Positions 55,377 to 64,000 of a stretch of 64,000 bases of DNA are shown piece by piece. The stretch is from NCBI GenBank assembly GCA_020746995.1, contig JAGPXD010000002.1, positions 3,038,001 to 3,102,000 of the forward strand. Direction: 5' to 3'. The notes below the pieces were generated by a model. The model did not search any database and was not told the DNA's origin. It saw nothing but the letters and a program-made list of their open reading frames with translations. The stretch's first letter is position 1, and each line of letters starts with the position of its first letter. The DNA comes from Plectosphaerella cucumerina (Eukaryota > Ascomycota > Sordariomycetes > Glomerellales > Plectosphaerellaceae). A program made the translations under genes and the position numbers.

Positions 55377-56396
55377 ATGGATACAAATTTGTTCAATCAG
55401 CAACAGGTCGACCTCTACTTCGACCGCCTGAAGATACCAAACGACCTTCGATATTCGGACGTGGCGGGTCTGCCGGCGGATGAGCAACTGAATGTGCTCA
55501 CCCAACTGCATGTCCAGCATCTGCGCAGGATCCCTTTCGAGAACCTATCCCTACACTACTCCCGCGAGCGCATCATCGACGTCCACCTTCCCAGGATATT
55601 CGAGAAAATCATCCAAAACCCAGAAAATGGACGCGGTGGATACTGCATGGAAACGAACCACCTCTTCAACGCGCTCCTACGATCCATCGGATTCGACGCT
55701 TGCCTGGTTCCATCGCGTGTCTTCGACCAGTCAAGGGGCCAATACCTAGCTCTCACTCACTGTCTGAACATCGTCCACGTTGGTAGTGTTCGATATGCCG
55801 TCGATGTTGGCTTTGGAGGAAACGTGGCCACCGTTCCACTGCAATTGGTGACAGGCGAGGTGCAACCCCTGTCCGGGTCGATGCAGGCGAGATACCGGCA
55901 CGAACCTGTGCCTCCTTCACGGACGAAATATTGGATCTACGAGTTCAGGCATGGTGCCAGCGCCGAATGGACCGCTCAGTACTGCTTCCTCGATGTTGAG
56001 ATTCTGCCGGAAGATCTCGCTGTTCTCAACCTTGGCCCCTCAACCAGCAGGACCAGCTTTTTCACCCAGAAGATTGTGTGCCTCAGATTCACAGGAGAGA
56101 AGGAATTTCATCACAAGTTCGAGCTCGAGGAGCGGCGAGACAAAGTCAACGGAGTCAACGGAGTCAACGGAATCGGAGCACGAAAGCCGGATTTGGATTT
56201 CATTGACGGCGTGCTGATCCTAGACGGGCAGTTACTCAAATGGCGCAAGTGTGGTGTCAAGCAATGGGAGGTTGTGCTTGAGGATGAGGAGCAACGGACG
56301 CGGGCATTGAAAGACATTTTCGGCATCAGTCTGTTGAGGGAGCAGCAGCAAGCAATCATTGGGACAGTGTCTGCACTGAGACCTGTAGTTTCATAG
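55377..56396 (+). CDS. Arylamine N-acetyltransferase (NAT)
   Basis: 339 residues, no intron. It transfers an acyl group, acetyl or in some fungi malonyl, from acyl-CoA to arylamines. The catalytic triad is present: Cys90 in RGGYCMETN, His128 in LTHCLNIV and Asp143 in AVDVGFGG. The N-terminal block VDLYFDRLKIP and RIPFENLSLHY are also typical. A Lys-Val-Asn-Gly stretch with three VNG units (9-bp tandem repeat at about 56143-56170) lies in the variable C-terminal insertion. In Fusarium a related enzyme (FDB2/NAT1) N-malonylates 2-aminophenol from benzoxazolinone, and this context with an epoxide hydrolase and an FAD monooxygenase is reminiscent of such detoxification genes. Whether it uses malonyl-CoA is not visible. 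Confidence 0.93.
   Translation: MDTNLFNQQQVDLYFDRLKIPNDLRYSDVAGLPADEQLNVLTQLHVQHLRRIPFENLSLHYSRERIIDVHLPRIFEKIIQNPENGRGGYCMETNHLFNALLRSIGFDACLVPSRVFDQSRGQYLALTHCLNIVHVGSVRYAVDVGFGGNVATVPLQLVTGEVQPLSGSMQARYRHEPVPPSRTKYWIYEFRHGASAEWTAQYCFLDVEILPEDLAVLNLGPSTSRTSFFTQKIVCLRFTGEKEFHHKFELEERRDKVNGVNGVNGIGARKPDLDFIDGVLILDGQLLKWRKCGVKQWEVVLEDEEQRTRALKDIFGISLLREQQQAIIGTVSALRPVVS
56143..56170 (+). repeat. 9-bp tandem repeat coding VNG
   Basis: Three near-identical GTCAACGGA units in the acetyltransferase gene give VNGVNGVNG. Confidence 0.8.
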
Positions 56397-56631
56397 AGGA
56401 AACACAATATTCTCAAGCAGCAGCAACGTGGCCTTTAATGATTTGCCGTTACAGCATTGTGAGTCTTCCACGCTGCTTTCTCTCTGGTTTCATCTTGGCT
56501 AAACACTCACGACTGCTAGGCCCCGCAATCAATGAGGATTGGGACTACCAATCTGTCCCATTGCAGCTGACCATACCCTGACTACCCTGACTGTGATATG
56601 AACTTACGAACAATTGCCTCAAGTTCTGCTA

Positions 56632-58096
56632 TCATACTCTTGACCCTCCAAAAACCGGGCCAGTCTTTGAGTAAAACTCGGCCACATCCGCCGCGAGCGC
56701 TTCGGGCCTCTCCCACGCGATGAAGTGCCCTCCCTTCTGGTGTTGCTTCCAGAATTTGATGTTGCAGGTCTCCTCCAGCCACTCGCGAGGGTACAGCCAG
56801 AGCTAAGAGATCGTCAGACACTTTCTTTCCAACTCATGGAGCAACTCACCTCCTTGGGGAACAAGGAACCACCCACAGGCTGCGAGATGTAACGACCCAG
56901 CATGCTCTGTGGATTGTTGTTCAGAACCGCCTCGGCCTCCTTGTAGATCTGCATGGCCGCACTGGGACTGCCCTGGTAGTGGATGAAGGCCCAGTGGATG
57001 AGTTCATCTGGAGTCCAAGTATAGTCGTCTGTCCAGGCCTTGAGCTTGCCTACGAACCAGGCAAGCATGCCAACGGGCGAGTCATGAAGCGCGTAGCCAA
57101 AGGTCACGGCTTTGGTCTCTTGGATGCGCTGGTAGCCACGCAGTCGGGAGTCAGCATCGGTCAATGAAGAAGGACAGCGAGAACGTGCCTCTTCTGTGGC
57201 GAACCACTTTGTCCTCTCGAGATTTTTGAGCTCCTGCTCGTTGTAGTCGTTCTTCTCATACCGTGCGAACTTTTCAGGGGCCTTCTCTTGGCTGGGCGGA
57301 AGAGCGAGGAACATGTTGATGTGGATGGCCTGGACAGTGTTGGCATCTGGGTCATTCAAAGCCATGTATCTGACAATGGAGCTTCCCCAATCGCCACCCT
57401 ATATCCGTCAGCATACTTTGTGAGGAGGTGCTCCGAGAAGTGGTAAAGACAGACCTGACAGACATATTTCTCGTAGCCGAGCTTCTTCATCAATATCGCA
57501 AAGCACTGTGCGTGTTGCTCCAGCCCGAATCCGACCTTCTTTGAGTAGTCGCTGAAGCCGTAGCCAGGAATTGAGGGGGCCACGACGTGGAAGGCCTGTC
57601 TGCCGTCCGAAGGCTCCGTCAGAAGAGGAATCACCTTGAGGGCTTCGAGAAAGGAGCCCGGCTTGGCTAAAGTCAGTCAATTGCGATTCGCCTCGATGTA
57701 TTTGACTTACCATCCATGGACAAAGATCAGAGGTATCGCGTCGGGATGAGATGAGCGGTAATGCAAGAAGTGTATGCCAAGAGGTTCGAAGCCCGGTACC
57801 TCGATCGGTGTTCGGAAATGGTGGTAGGTGTTGATGTGAGACTCGAACTTGCGCCAGTCGTACTCGTCTCTCCAGTATTCGACAACTTTCCGGAATGGAG
57901 TGTGTCCGATTTCGAGGTCATTCCATTCAACATCGTCCATGCCAGCGTCAAGCCTGGCGTACTTGAGTTTGATCTTGGTCTCCTCGAGCAAGCTGTCCGG
58001 AATATGAACCTGGCCATTCGTGAATCATCAGCGGTGAGCCGCCGGAAAGTAGGAATTAGCACTGAGAGCTACCTTGAAGGAAGAGATGTCAGCCAT
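56632..58096 (-). CDS. Epoxide hydrolase (alpha/beta, EHN type), apparent frame break
   Basis: Exons 58073-58096, 57711-58009, 57455-57661, 56850-57398 and 56632-56802, about 416 residues. It hydrolyses epoxides to diols. Family features: the EHN lid region (LDAGMDDVEWNDLEIG, VEYWRDEYDWRKFE), HGW-PGSF oxyanion motif, IPGYGFSDYS, the nucleophile Asp in GGDWGSS (about residue 180), and the catalytic His in GGHFIAWERPE near the end. Intron 2 has a clear GTAAGT donor after phase 2 (CAT GGA TG). The following exon begins directly with CCG GGC TCC, so one base is missing to complete the Trp codon of the conserved HGWPGSF. All other joints are in phase, and the total length is one base short of a multiple of three. 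This may be an assembly error or a real inactivating deletion. The third intron uses a GTCTGT donor. Confidence 0.85.
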
Positions 58097-58924
58097 TCTG
58101 GGCTGCAAGACAAGTCGAGGGGTTCTGCAAATGCTGTTCGAGGGGTTCTGCAGAGGCTGTGTTGTGGAAAGTTCCCTCACGACCTTCCATCTCATCAAAT
58201 ACGAGAGCCCTAGGAAGCCCACTCACCTCCGCACCGCTTAGACTTCCCCGCTAAGTCGCCATTCTGTTGATGCACCCGGGCCCGGCGCTTACGCCTGCCG
58301 TGCCTTAGCCTGGAAGCCAAGTTTGTTTTATCGGCAGTGAAGGCCTAAGCGCCAATTCCACTAGCGGACTTAGAGCAGCGCCTAAGACACCTCAAGCCCA
58401 ACGTGAGACACCTCAATGGTAATGGTAACCACGCTGAACACCACCCGCCACGTAACTGGCCCGGTGTTCTGGGTGCCTAGACTACTTATGGCAAAAGTGA
58501 TGTCAAAAGCTTCTGTAGTCATAGATACGTCCCGAACAGACAGCCCCGGCTTTGCGTGCATGTGCGGCTTGCAGGCCATGATCTGGTGATTATGAAACTG
58601 GGTTCTAGTCGGACGTGATCACCAGCCGGGAACGCAAGAAGATTTGAGGAACTGGACGTAAGACGGTTGGACCACGGGTGGCTGTTGATCACGGTCCAAC
58701 ATGAAAATGCAGCATTGAAAACCCGAATGAGATCCCCCGGTTTCGTCTGTCAGAAAGCTCACGAGCAAGTTACACTCTATGCGCTCCTTTAACCTACTGT
58801 ACATGTGTCTATGGCTGGAAGAAAATAGATTCTTCAACAACATAATGCTCCCCAAAATCGAAAGTTCTTGAAGCAATGGGTGAAATTTGGGAGTTTTCAG
58901 GCTTCCTCCTGTTTCCTGTTCCAA
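58097..58924. other. Intergenic, no gene supported
   Basis: Flanks of the epoxide hydrolase and monooxygenase genes. Short open frames at 58382-58924 on the minus strand lack coding character. A stretch with repeated CTAAG/CTTAG words lies around 58235-58385. Confidence 0.45.
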
Positions 58925-60418
58925 TTACCAGTGCCGGGCCCTTTCGAGCATACTCTCGAGGGTTTTCTCCGTGTGCTGAATCACGTTATGACCGTAAAGG
59001 AAGCTCCTGAACTCAGCGTCGAACATCGGGCCAGTGTCCGCCTTCCAAACGCCTGTCTGTGCAATCCGGGCCATCTCCTTATCCCGGTTCTCTTGCTCCT
59101 CGCCGTCGGGCATGTGAATCATGTCGCCATTCCGCCTCGCCTGTGCAGACACTGCCTCGCAGCGCCACTTTCTCGCCCGCTCGTACGCCTTAAGCACATG
59201 GGGCAGATCGCCCGTGGTCTTGGCTCGGCTGACAGCGACCGCAAGAGCACCTGCATCTTCGGTGGCCATGGCCGCCCCCTGGGCTAGGAACTGAACCATG
59301 GCGTGCGCGTTGTCGCCCATCAGCACAACTTTTCCGGATTTGCTCCTGCCTATCAGTTAGTCAATGTCTTCATGAGGATGCTTTAGGAACGGACGAGAAG
59401 CTGCCAGGAGCCAGGCCATGTGGTGTGGGAGTAGGAGTGACTCCCGAGACAGCTTAAAGGAAGAAGAAGACTCGGAGGCGACTTACGTCCAGCGTGGAAG
59501 TCGGGGGACATCGGCCAGTCGCCACTTGCCGACCTCCTTTGCGTGATGAAGAACCCTCTTCACCACAGGATCCCAGGCATCGTACTCCGCCTGTGCTTGT
59601 TCCACCGTTGCAGATCGCTTCCACTCCATGGCTTGACCCTCGCCCTCGTCTCGGTGGGCGGGGTGAGTGGCTCCGAGAGTGTACATTCCGCCGCCGCAAG
59701 GGTAGACAATGATGTGGCGACTGTAACCTGCCCATACGTTCGTTGCGGTCTCCTGGAAGAACGGGGCTGTGACGGGATCCGTGACAAGGTCATCATGGTG
59801 AACATAGGCGCGGTAGGCGGACAGCGGGTTGATGTGCATGTTGGTGTTCTCCTCTGGGATGATAGCATCGCGAAGCTTTGACTTGATGCCTGTGGTGGGG
59901 GTGGTCAGTAATTTTGCAACGAAAGCGTACGGGTTGGCTCAGGGGCTCTCACCATCGGCAAGAATCACAAGGTCAGCCGAGATGGTCTCCCCATCGGCCA
60001 AGCTGACGGAAGGACCCTCTTCGTCCACGGATTCAACTCGCGCTCCTAGCCGCAACTTGGCGCCTGCATCGATCATAGCATCGTGGAGGTGTCCTTGGTA
60101 ATGAGAACGGCGCATGCTCCAATATGGCGGCACTCCTTCTTGCTGCTTGCCGGCAGGCGCTGTGGCGATGATCTCGTTGTCGGCCCAGCGACGGAACACA
60201 AACTTGGTCGGGTAAATAGCGTCCTTCGCCATCCTATCCAGGATGTCAAAGTGCTTGAGGACTGTCGTTGCGTTGGGCGGGATGTGAATGCCCACTCCGA
60301 TGGGCGTGAGTTCTCTTGCAGATTCCAGAACCGTGACATCGTGACCCTGCTGGGCGAGGCCGATGGCAGCGCAGAGTCCTGCGATGCCAGCGCCTACGAT
60401 GACAACTGTGAAGGGCAT
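58925..60418 (-). CDS. FAD-dependent monooxygenase, salicylate hydroxylase-like
   Basis: Exons 59953-60418, 59487-59889 and 58925-59345; 429 residues. Hydroxylates an aromatic or related substrate with NAD(P)H and O2. It has the Rossmann motif VVIVGAGIAGLCAAIGLA at the start, the second FAD/NADPH element with ADLVILADGIKSKLR, and the third FAD contact KVVLMGDNAHAMVQFLAQGAAMATEDA. This is the class A flavoprotein pattern. Sequence between motifs (GVGIHIPPNATTVLKHFDI, YWSMRRSHYQGHL) resembles fungal salicylate/6-hydroxynicotinate monooxygenase-like proteins, many of them in secondary-metabolite or degradative clusters. Intron 2 is 141 bp, longer than usual here. The substrate is unknown. It is in the same orientation as the epoxide hydrolase. 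Confidence 0.9.
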
Positions 60419-61341
60419 GGCTTGAGGGTTGAGGTGATTGAGGGTTTGGGTTGTTTTTTGGCCAAGAATGGAAGAAGAATAGGGCGATGTTTTGTGAAGT
60501 GTTTGATGAAAGCAAGATTGATGGCCAACCCGGCAGCCAGAGGGAACGTTAATACTTGAGTTGCGTGAGTCTTGCCTCTGCATTCAGAGCCTGATGTCCA
60601 AGATGTCACTCGAGCCACCCAAACACAACGAGTTTTGGGCCTGCGGCCCGTTGTTGCTTCTTACAGCCAAGTGTCTTCTTGGCATCTTGGTAAGAATTAT
60701 CTAAAAGATGGGTCAGAATTGTCGTTCTTTTGTTCAGCAAGCCATCACATGGCCGGACACCGAGAAGGGTTCGGCCGAGTGTGTGCACCGAAGGCTAATC
60801 GCAGCCGCCCTACAGCCCTGGGGATGACTACCTGCACCGGGGAAAGCTAGCTTCGTCGATCCCACCGAGCGGCTCGGGTCGCCCGTTGTTAGCTGCGAGC
60901 ATGGTGCTTACATTAGAACCGAATCTAAACACTAAATGCGTCATTGCCGGTAAGCACATGAGATCGCCACTCGGATTGGTAATCTTTGTCTTGAAGGCGA
61001 TGTGGTGGGCTTACCCCACGCTGAACAAGTGCGAATCAGCTGCGACCAAAGGTGGGAGGTCTGCAGGATGCAGTGAGATTCGGGGCTCCAGGTAAGGGGC
61101 GAAGCGGGCTCCGAGGAGGTCCGGGGGATATCTCGCGTCGCGAGTTAATCGCGTGGGTCATGGCAACGGCCACACATTCCGGCATAGCCAACATCCCATC
61201 CCATTTTACCCAGCCACCCAGCCCGCCCGTCTTAGATTCATATTTTAGCATTTAAGCTTGAGCACCCTCCATTCTAGCTTGAGATCTCGCACTTTGCTAT
61301 CACTATCAGGCACCACACAGCCTTCGTGTCCAGACTTCATC
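60419..61341. other. Intergenic, no gene supported
   Basis: Shared upstream region of the divergent monooxygenase and cupin genes. Overlapping short frames only. A perfect inverted repeat CTCGCGTCGCGAG lies near 61131-61143. Confidence 0.45.
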
Positions 61342-62040
61342 ATGCTCGGCATCTTTCCACCGCTTGCCTTTCTGCGTCCTAGCGATCCCCCAAGGACTCC
61401 AACATGGCACCAGAGCACGGTCACCTTGCAAGATACCCACGAGAGACAATTTTCCATTAGTTTCGGTCTTCCTACTCAGCGGACTGAAATGTTTGGAACC
61501 CAAACCTTCCCTCTCAAGCAAGCTGAGCACGGCTTTGAGTCCAGCTTTTACATGCCCCCGCCACACTACCATCTCCTTCAGGATGAGTACTTCCATGTCG
61601 AATCTGGGGAAGGAATCTGGCACCTCTGGGGCGGCAAAACTGTCCGACTCAAAAAGGGTGACGACATCGTGGTGCCGCAGGGCAAGTGGCACACATTTGA
61701 CATTGCCCCCGAGTCTAAAGAGCCCCTTTGCGTCTCGTACCGTTACGATGCCGAAATGGTCGAGATGGAGGAGAGATTCTTCAGGAACGTTCTCCCTTAC
61801 TTCTCAGACTGCCGGAAAGCAGGCCGGAGCCCGTCTGTCTTTCAACTCATGGTCTTCAGCATGTACAACTGGATGCCCATCGCGGTGGCGTCCGTGGGTC
61901 CTGAGTGGTTCAACTTGGTGCTTAACACGGTTTTGATGGTGGTGATCGGCTGTGTGGGCCAGTTTCTACTTGGGTACAATCCTTCTTACCCGGAATATTA
62001 CAACGAAAAGATAGCCCGAGAAACGAGGAGGGATGACTAG
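61342..62040 (+). CDS. Cupin-domain protein with C-terminal membrane segment
   Basis: 232 residues from the ATG at 61342 (MLGIFPPLAFL). The frame is open upstream to 61258 but has no earlier ATG. A small beta-barrel cupin is visible: PPPHYHLLQDEYFHVESGEGIWHLWGG is the first metal-binding motif with two His and a Glu, and VVPQGKWHTFDI carries the second His. After the cupin a hydrophobic segment LVLNTVLMVVIGCVGQFLLG near the C-terminus suggests membrane attachment, followed by a short basic end. Cupins of this kind occur in fungal biosynthetic and degradative clusters as dioxygenases, isomerases or decarboxylases; the reaction cannot be stated. It is divergent from the monooxygenase gene, with which it may share a promoter. 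Confidence 0.78.
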   Translation: MLGIFPPLAFLRPSDPPRTPTWHQSTVTLQDTHERQFSISFGLPTQRTEMFGTQTFPLKQAEHGFESSFYMPPPHYHLLQDEYFHVESGEGIWHLWGGKTVRLKKGDDIVVPQGKWHTFDIAPESKEPLCVSYRYDAEMVEMEERFFRNVLPYFSDCRKAGRSPSVFQLMVFSMYNWMPIAVASVGPEWFNLVLNTVLMVVIGCVGQFLLGYNPSYPEYYNEKIARETRRDD

Positions 62041-62156
62041 GATGGAGGCGTGGCACGGAGTTTATCAGGGCGAGGCCATGGATGCAAAGGCCCCTTTCGC
62101 TTGTGTGATTCAGAGAGAAAATGAAACTCTGTTGAATATTTGATTACCCATTAACT

Positions 62157-63319
62157 TCAAACTGGTGGTGGCCGCTGGCTGACAACATCCTCATACCGTG
62201 GGGGGGACTCGTATGTTGGCGGCGGCGGCTGGACCACATGGTGCGTGAACACGAGTCGCGCTGGTTGATCAATGTGAACCGGAGACGGCGCCCTCAAGCT
62301 CGTATTACGCTGTGTAGAGCTCGCATGGATGCTAGCCGACTCGTAGCGGCCCACGTCGGGTGAAGTGGATGGTTTCATGGGTTTGAGCTTGTTCCGGCCA
62401 CCGGCCCATCTGAAGAAGGAGTAGAGAAGAATGATGGTGCAAAAGCCCGCGCCCACTCCGATCCCCACGTGCATCTTGTTGATTTCCCGGGCAGGTGGCC
62501 TGAAGATATCACGGGGTGGTGGGAGAGCTGCCGCCTCATCTTTGTTGTCGACACCGTTGTCTCGGGTGGTGCAGTGCCTCTGAATTGGAAACCTGCTTGT
62601 CCTGAACTGGACTCTAAAGCACTTTTGAATATCAGACTTGGCAGAAAAGGGCCGAAGGGGGACCGACGTACCTCTGTGGTGACTCGAATGGGTTTGTCGA
62701 AGCCAGGATCTCCTGGATTGAGGTTGGTGTTGAAGTAGTTGAAGCGGACCGCGAGAACAGCGTGGACACCACCTAGGGCAGCTCCCCGGATCTGACTGGG
62801 TCTGTTGCTTTTGCCATTGTCGCCGACTGTCCGGAAGTCCAACGGGATGGACATGTGTCCAGGGCTGCACCAGCCTCCGTCGCCGACGAAGCGGTACTTT
62901 CTCTCCATGGCCGGAGCCCAAGTGTAAATATTTCCGTCAGGGTCCACGTCTGAACTCTCAAACCGGCCAAAAAAAACGTCTGCCGACCAGTCACCGAGCA
63001 CTCTCGCTCCCGTGCCGATTTTTGGGTTTCTCGACTCGACCTCGAATGGCCACCCGTGGAAAACGGGCAACACGATGCTACGGCTACGGTAGCTCCCATT
63101 CACGGCGGAGCTGCTGCATGGGATCATGGGAACTCGGCCGTCTTGTTGAGTTTGGTTGATGTACACATCGTCGAACACGACTTTGCCGTCGACGACGCTG
63201 TCGTAGCCTTGGCCGCCATGTGGCCAGACCATGGCCACGCTGTAGGTGTCGTCGCAATGCGAAGGCACGGCAACCGCGAGGGCCAGGATGAGTTGTGGTA
63301 AGATGCGGCATGACCCCAT
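62157..63319 (-). CDS. Secreted/single-pass membrane protein, unknown function
   Basis: Two exons, 62672-63319 and 62157-62579 (92-bp intron, GTACGT donor), 356 residues. The signal peptide is MGSCRILPQLILALAVAVPSHC. The ectodomain is beta-rich with few cysteines (WPHGGQGYDSVVDGKVVFDDVYINQT, FHGWPFEVES). A juxtamembrane stretch rich in Pro/Arg precedes the transmembrane helix VGIGVGAGFCTIILLYSFF, followed by a basic stop and a cytoplasmic tail with two PPTY/PPRY-like motifs (PPPPTYESPPRYEDV) that fit WW-domain ligands. This order (ectodomain, single helix, PPxY tail) is frequent in uncharacterised proteins of plant-associated ascomycetes. A TATATA box lies about 45 bp upstream of the ATG. Confidence 0.7.
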
Positions 63320-63362
63320 GCTGTGATTGTGTATTTAGTGTTGTGATGTGGTGTTGTGCAAG

Positions 63363-63370
63363 TTATATAG
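63363..63370 (-). promoter_or_regulatory. TATA-like box of the single-pass protein gene
   Basis: TATATAAC on the minus strand, 45-50 bp before the ATG at 63319. Confidence 0.35.
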
Positions 63371-64000
63371 GGTTGTAGATCTGGTTGCCGCATCGTCGAC
63401 TGCTAGCTGCGCTGAGTGGATGATGATGGGAATTGGCCCTACGGCATAAGTGGATGGAAATAGGCGGATTAAATGTTTGATTCACTTCACTTGCAAGGAA
63501 TCAAAGAAGAATTAATCCACCTGCCTGCTCTGCTTGGTTTTCTCTTGGCTGGGCCGAAAAGGCCGCATCGCCACCACCAGGGCTGAGTGGCCGTGGTCTT
63601 GTGATCGAGACCAAGAAGGCTGATACAGGATGGACTGTCTGGTGTCAGTGTTGCTCAGTGGCCAGAACGCGCTGGAATATGCCTGGAGAGAAGCAACACT
63701 TGGCTCAATACCCAGATCGGGCGAACGTGGGACTTGGCTCACGTATCGCGTGTAAGGAGAGATTGACAGGGGGTCTTAATCTGGCAACCCGTAGATGTGG
63801 TGCCTGGGCCAAGCATCATTTAGCCACAGTGGTCTGTCAGGTGGTCCTGAGACTGCGATGGGCGAGGCCAAAGATGAGGAGGCTGTAGATGATCATGTGC
63901 GTGGTGCTAGGGAATCATGGACTTCCTACGCAGAGTCCGGCGCGATAAGGATCTCATACTGTCGATGATCCATGATCTTCCGGTCATCGGTTGAAGTCGC
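63371..64000. other. Window end, no gene supported
   Basis: Short overlapping frames on both strands; no domain or splice pattern recognised. A gene may begin beyond the window. Confidence 0.4.

Noticed and set aside
57780..57800. GGTTCGAA, resembling a tRNA B box
   Set aside because: It lies within an exon of the epoxide hydrolase gene and no cloverleaf or A box could be arranged around it.

Overview
This window is nuclear DNA of a filamentous ascomycete (Pezizomycotina, most likely a Sordariomycete; genus not determined). The basis is short 47-60 bp introns with GTRNGT donors, CTNAC/CTGAC branch sites and CAG acceptors, GC-rich C-ending codons, no operons, and fungal families such as CFEM, Egh16/GAS1-like, RTA1-like, Zn2Cys6 and C2H2 regulators, a NACHT-ankyrin receptor and GH28/GH115 enzymes. 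Exon boundaries were read by eye from splice signals and reading phase. No search was run.

Layout. 1-9.2 kb: 3' end of an exo-polygalacturonase (GH28), a papain-fold-like (LRAT/PPPDE-type) protein, a hypothetical protein, the BuGZ/ZNF207 orthologue and an RTA1-like seven-helix membrane protein. 9.3-12.8 kb: a GH115 xylan alpha-glucuronidase with an apparent GPI-anchor tail. 13.5-24.8 kb: a doubtful hypothetical, a kinesin-8 motor with an apparent 1-base frame break, a CFEM GPI protein, an F-box protein, a small membrane protein with a cationic amphipathic tail, and a class I lysine methyltransferase. 25.4-25.9 kb: a complete hAT-type MITE with an 8-bp target duplication. 26.2-34.3 kb: a three-helix membrane protein, an intronless 1604-residue NACHT-ankyrin receptor, and a cysteine-rich single-pass surface protein. 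34.5-42.3 kb: an Egh16/GAS1-like secreted protein with an 18-bp coding minisatellite, a secreted choice-of-anchor-B/LVIVD-type protein, and a Kelch surface protein with a stop codon before its membrane anchor.

43.0-54.6 kb looks like a nitrogen or oxoproline module: a C2H2+Zn2Cys6 regulator with two putative GC-AG introns, a 5-oxoprolinase, a second Zn2Cys6 regulator and a DAL5-type anion:cation symporter. 55.4-63.3 kb looks like a detoxification or aromatic-metabolism module: an arylamine N-acetyltransferase with an intact Cys-His-Asp triad, an epoxide hydrolase (apparent 1-base frame break), an FAD monooxygenase, a cupin membrane protein and a secreted single-pass protein.

Three otherwise well-conserved genes (kinesin-8, Kelch, epoxide hydrolase) each carry one or more small frame or stop lesions. 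That pattern could mean assembly indel errors, recent pseudogenisation or unusual splicing, and it is checkable. The most distinctive stretch is 22.8-32.3 kb, where a small membrane-active-looking protein, a fresh hAT MITE and an NLR-like receptor without a recognisable effector domain lie close together.
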